Shown one piece after another: positions 61,521 to 64,000 of a stretch of 64,000 nt of DNA (the first letter of the stretch is position 1; every line of letters begins with the position of its first letter). The DNA lies in contig NZ_BDCG01000008.1 in NCBI RefSeq assembly GCF_001613385.1, positions 372,001 through 436,000 on the forward strand, in the 5' to 3' direction. Origin of the DNA: Nocardia flavorosea NBRC 108225 (GTDB lineage Bacteria > Actinomycetota > Actinomycetes > Mycobacteriales > Mycobacteriaceae). The translations under genes and the position numbers were made by a program. Below the pieces are notes generated by a model that saw only the letters and a program-made list of their open reading frames with translations, made no database searches and was not told the origin of the DNA.

Positions 61521-62996
61521 ATGACCGGAATAGATTCCGCGGCAAAGGAATACGATGTCATCGTCGTGGGTGGCGGACCGGCCGGTGAGAATGCCGCCGC
61601 CTATGCGACCGCGGGCAGCGACCGCACCGCGGCCATTGTGGAACGCGAACGGGTCGGCGGCGAATGCTCGTACTGGGCCTGTATTCCCAGTAAGGCTCTG
61701 TTGCGGCCGGGGCATGTACTGAGTTCCGCGCGCGGCCTGCCCGGCATCGAGGCCCGCGGCCCCGATGTGGGCGCGGTACTGCGCCGGCGCGACGAATTCG
61801 TCCACGCCCGCGACGGCGGCCACGACGATTCGGGCCAGCTCGACTGGGCCGCGCAGCAGGGTATCGACGTGATCCGCGGCGCCGGCCGGCTCGCCGGCGT
61901 TCGCAGGATCCGGATCGGCGAACACGAACTGCACGCCCGCCTGGCCGTGGTGCTCGCCACCGGCAGCCGGGCGTCCGTACCCGATATCCCCGGTCTGCGC
62001 GAGGCCCTGCCCTGGACTTCGCGCGATGTGACCAACCTGCGCGAGATCCCGAAACGTGTCGTGGTGATCGGTGGCGGTGTGGTGGCCTGTGAGGCCGCGA
62101 CCTGGTTGTCGGCGCTCGGCGCCGAAGTCACCGTCCTGGTGCGCGGAAACCGGCTGCTCACCGGTGTCGAACAGTTCGCCGGGGAGCGGGTGGCCGAGGC
62201 ACTCACGGCCCGCGGCGTGGATATCGAATTCGGGACCGGCCCGCAGCGGATCCGGCGTCCGGCAGCGGCAGACCACGGGGAAGGCAGGATCCACGGCGGA
62301 CCCGTCACGGTGCACGCCGAGGGCCCCGGCGGCGAGACCACGGTGCTCGCCGACGAAATCGTAGTGGCCACCGGCCGTACCCCCAACGGCGACGATATCG
62401 GCCTCGAAACCGTCGGGCTGAAGCCCGGATATGTCGAGGTGGATGATCAACTGACCGTCACCGGGGTACCCGGTGACTGGCTGTATGCCGTCGGCGATAT
62501 CAACCACCGGGCCGCACTCACCCATATGGGCAAGTACCAGGCACGCGTATGCGGCGATGTGATCGCGGCCCGGGCGGAGGGCCGGCCGCTGACGGATCCC
62601 CGATACCGCGCCAGCGCGGACAGGCATGCTGTCCCCCAGGTCGTTTTCACCGATCCCGAAGTAGGCGCCGTGGGCCTGACAGCCGATGCCGCCCGCCGTG
62701 CCGGGCACGATATCCGCACGGTAGGAGTGGATATCGAGGTCGCGGGTTCGGCGCTGACCCGCGACGACTACCGGGGCCACGCCGCGCTCGTTGTCGACAA
62801 CACCACCGATACCCTGCTCGGTGCCACCTTCGTGGGTCCCGATATCGGGGAGCAGCTACATGCCGCCACGATCGCGGTCGCCGGGCGGGTTCCGCTGGAG
62901 GCGCTGTGGCACGCGGTCCCGGCGTTCCCCGCGGTGAGCGAATTCTGGTTACGGCTGTTGGAGACCGACCGGTCGTCGTTACCATCGGCCACATGA
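61521..62996 (+). CDS. Pyridine nucleotide-disulfide oxidoreductase
   Basis: A 491-residue flavoprotein. FAD binds at V-I-V-V-G-G-G-P-A-G-E-N near residues 13-24. The redox pair is Cys49 and Cys54 (E-C-S-Y-W-A-C), and NAD(P) binds at V-I-G-G-G-V-V-A-C-E near 178-187. The C-terminal interface domain is normal in start (P-Q-V-V-F-T-D-P-E-V-G) but ends with a P-A-F-P-A-V-S-E rather than H-A-H-P-T-x-S-E, lacking the His-Glu pair's His. So it is related to dihydrolipoamide dehydrogenase or mercuric reductase but likely differs in substrate. Its stop overlaps the esterase start (ATGA). Confidence 0.88.
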   Translation: MTGIDSAAKEYDVIVVGGGPAGENAAAYATAGSDRTAAIVERERVGGECSYWACIPSKALLRPGHVLSSARGLPGIEARGPDVGAVLRRRDEFVHARDGGHDDSGQLDWAAQQGIDVIRGAGRLAGVRRIRIGEHELHARLAVVLATGSRASVPDIPGLREALPWTSRDVTNLREIPKRVVVIGGGVVACEAATWLSALGAEVTVLVRGNRLLTGVEQFAGERVAEALTARGVDIEFGTGPQRIRRPAAADHGEGRIHGGPVTVHAEGPGGETTVLADEIVVATGRTPNGDDIGLETVGLKPGYVEVDDQLTVTGVPGDWLYAVGDINHRAALTHMGKYQARVCGDVIAARAEGRPLTDPRYRASADRHAVPQVVFTDPEVGAVGLTADAARRAGHDIRTVGVDIEVAGSALTRDDYRGHAALVVDNTTDTLLGATFVGPDIGEQLHAATIAVAGRVPLEALWHAVPAFPAVSEFWLRLLETDRSSLPSAT

Positions 62997-64000
62997 GCGA
63001 GTCACTCCCGGAGCCGGCAGCGGAGCGTATCGGCGGAGGGCACTCGCCGATATCCGGCGGGCACGTCACCGAACAGGTCACCACCGCCGACGGTATCGTC
63101 CGAGGTGGACGGGGCCGCCGCGTCCGGTACTGGCGATCGCTGCCCTACGCCGCGCCACCCGTCGGCGACCTGCGGTTCCGCGCCCCGCAACCGGTACAGC
63201 CGTGGACCGATATCCGCGACGCCACCTACTTCCGGGCGGCGGGAATCCAGCCCAGCTTCGGTGTCCGGATCGGGCCGCGCAAGTTACAGGAAATGAGCGA
63301 GGATTCACTGACACTCAATGTCGTGGCTCCCGTTTCTGCCGCCGTGCGGCCGCGGCCGGTGATGGTATTCATCCACGGCGGCGGCAACCTGTTCGGCACC
63401 TCCGCGCTGCGCCTCTACGGCGGGGTACAGCTGGCAGCCGACGGCGATGTGGTCGTGGTGTCGATCAACTACCGCCTGGGGGCATTCGGGTACGCCGATT
63501 TCTCCGAATTCTCCACGTCCGGCAGCCCATACGAGTCGAACCTCGGCCTGCGCGACCAGATCGCCGCGCTGCGCTGGGTACAGACCAATATCGCCGAATT
63601 CGGCGGTGATCCCGGGAATGTGACGATCTTCGGTGAATCGGCGGGCGCCCATGCCGTGCTGAGTCTGATGGCCACCCCGTCTGCCGCCGGGCTGTTCCAC
63701 CGCGGTATCGCCCAGAGCGCGCCCGCGGATTGGGGTTTGACGAAGGCCGAGGCGAGTGAATTCGCCCACCGGGTCCTGGCCGAACTCCGGATTGCCCCGG
63801 CGGACGCGAACCGGCTGTTGCGCGAAGCGGATCCGCACGATATCCGGCGCGCCTTCAACCGGGCATCCAATGCGGCCATGACCGAATGCCCAGGTTTCTT
63901 CCCCGCGGCGCCGGTGGCCGATGGGGATCTCCTGCCGCGCACCCCGATCGATGCGTTCGCCGAGGGATATTCCCATCGGGTTCCGCTGATCATCGGCACC
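62993..64000 (+). CDS. Carboxylesterase type B, 3' end outside window
   Basis: At least 336 codons with no stop before the window edge. Family features are H-G-G-G-N near residues 126-130 (oxyanion hole) and the nucleophile Ser216 in F-G-E-S-A-G-A. The start of the domain reads V-T-T-A-D-G-I-V-R-G, then Y-A-A-P-P-V-G-D-L-R-F, all typical. No signal peptide is seen, so it is cytosolic. Glu and His of the triad would lie beyond the edge. It overlaps the preceding oxidoreductase by 4 bp. Confidence 0.92.
   Translation, partial: MSESLPEPAAERIGGGHSPISGGHVTEQVTTADGIVRGGRGRRVRYWRSLPYAAPPVGDLRFRAPQPVQPWTDIRDATYFRAAGIQPSFGVRIGPRKLQEMSEDSLTLNVVAPVSAAVRPRPVMVFIHGGGNLFGTSALRLYGGVQLAADGDVVVVSINYRLGAFGYADFSEFSTSGSPYESNLGLRDQIAALRWVQTNIAEFGGDPGNVTIFGESAGAHAVLSLMATPSAAGLFHRGIAQSAPADWGLTKAEASEFAHRVLAELRIAPADANRLLREADPHDIRRAFNRASNAAMTECPGFFPAAPVADGDLLPRTPIDAFAEGYSHRVPLIIGT

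Overview
The window is high-GC actinobacterial DNA, and gene content and order point to Nocardia or a close relative. The evidence is paired MspA/NfpA-NfpB-type porins, a conservon, the order mprA-mprB-pepD-moaB, the order galU-glp-GNAT-glpR, the block purH-purN-perM-DUF5336-sucD-sucC-M23-pcrA-chorismate mutase-pgi that matches the mycobacterial Rv0946-Rv0957 region, Zur-type zinc control and an encapsulin-DyP pair. Many start codons sit 6-8 nt after a TANNNT -10 hexamer, as in leaderless actinobacterial mRNAs.

Layout. 1-8880 is a decayed accessory region: the tail of a metalloprotease-like toxin, a WXG100-type toxin cut off by a broken IS3 element, a recombinase-type HTH fragment, LysR, hydrolase and luciferase-like fragments, an intact LysR/isochorismatase-like pair, a secreted S33 hydrolase and an ISL3 remnant. 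It stops at the 3' end of tRNA-Ala(CGC). 9076-14814 holds division and sugar-nucleotide genes (glpR, GNAT, glp, galU, 5-FTHF cyclo-ligase, FmdB-type protein). 14932-20235 has a SAF-domain protein, an IS605-type tnpB with an amber stop, and four MspA porins arranged as a duplicated pair under a perfect CRP/GlxR site. 20783-25306 is the envelope-stress system mprAB-pepD with moaB. 25601-31214 is a conservon (sensor kinase, roadblock, DUF742, GTPase) extended by an MHYT-like membrane protein that lacks all [11 protein letters not shown] residues and by a small coiled-coil membrane protein.

31509-34447 is a divergent zinc-starvation locus: mrf-rpmE2-rpmF leftward and rpmB-rpmG-rpsN-rpsR rightward, with two Zur-like boxes between them. 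35910-43137 carries purine genes (purN seems to start at CTG), perM, a Gln/Gly-rich DUF5336 protein and succinyl-CoA ligase. 43633-52604 carries an M23 peptidase with an apparent one-base frameshift, pcrA, chorismate mutase, a succinate-semialdehyde dehydrogenase and pgi. 52667-64000 carries a WS/DGAT-like protein, a secreted lipase, encapsulin with its DyP cargo, a cupin, folA-thyA, cobF, a DUF2630 protein, a flavin disulfide reductase and a carboxylesterase cut by the window edge.

Most striking features: a dispersed cruciform repeat in three copies (35770, 48487 and 50865), two of them just upstream of pcrA and pgi; the ligand-less MHYT protein in the conservon; the doubled porin pair under a 20-bp-arm palindrome; and the complete zinc-free ribosomal protein set. 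Several genes carry single-base lesions, so assembly error should be kept in mind.
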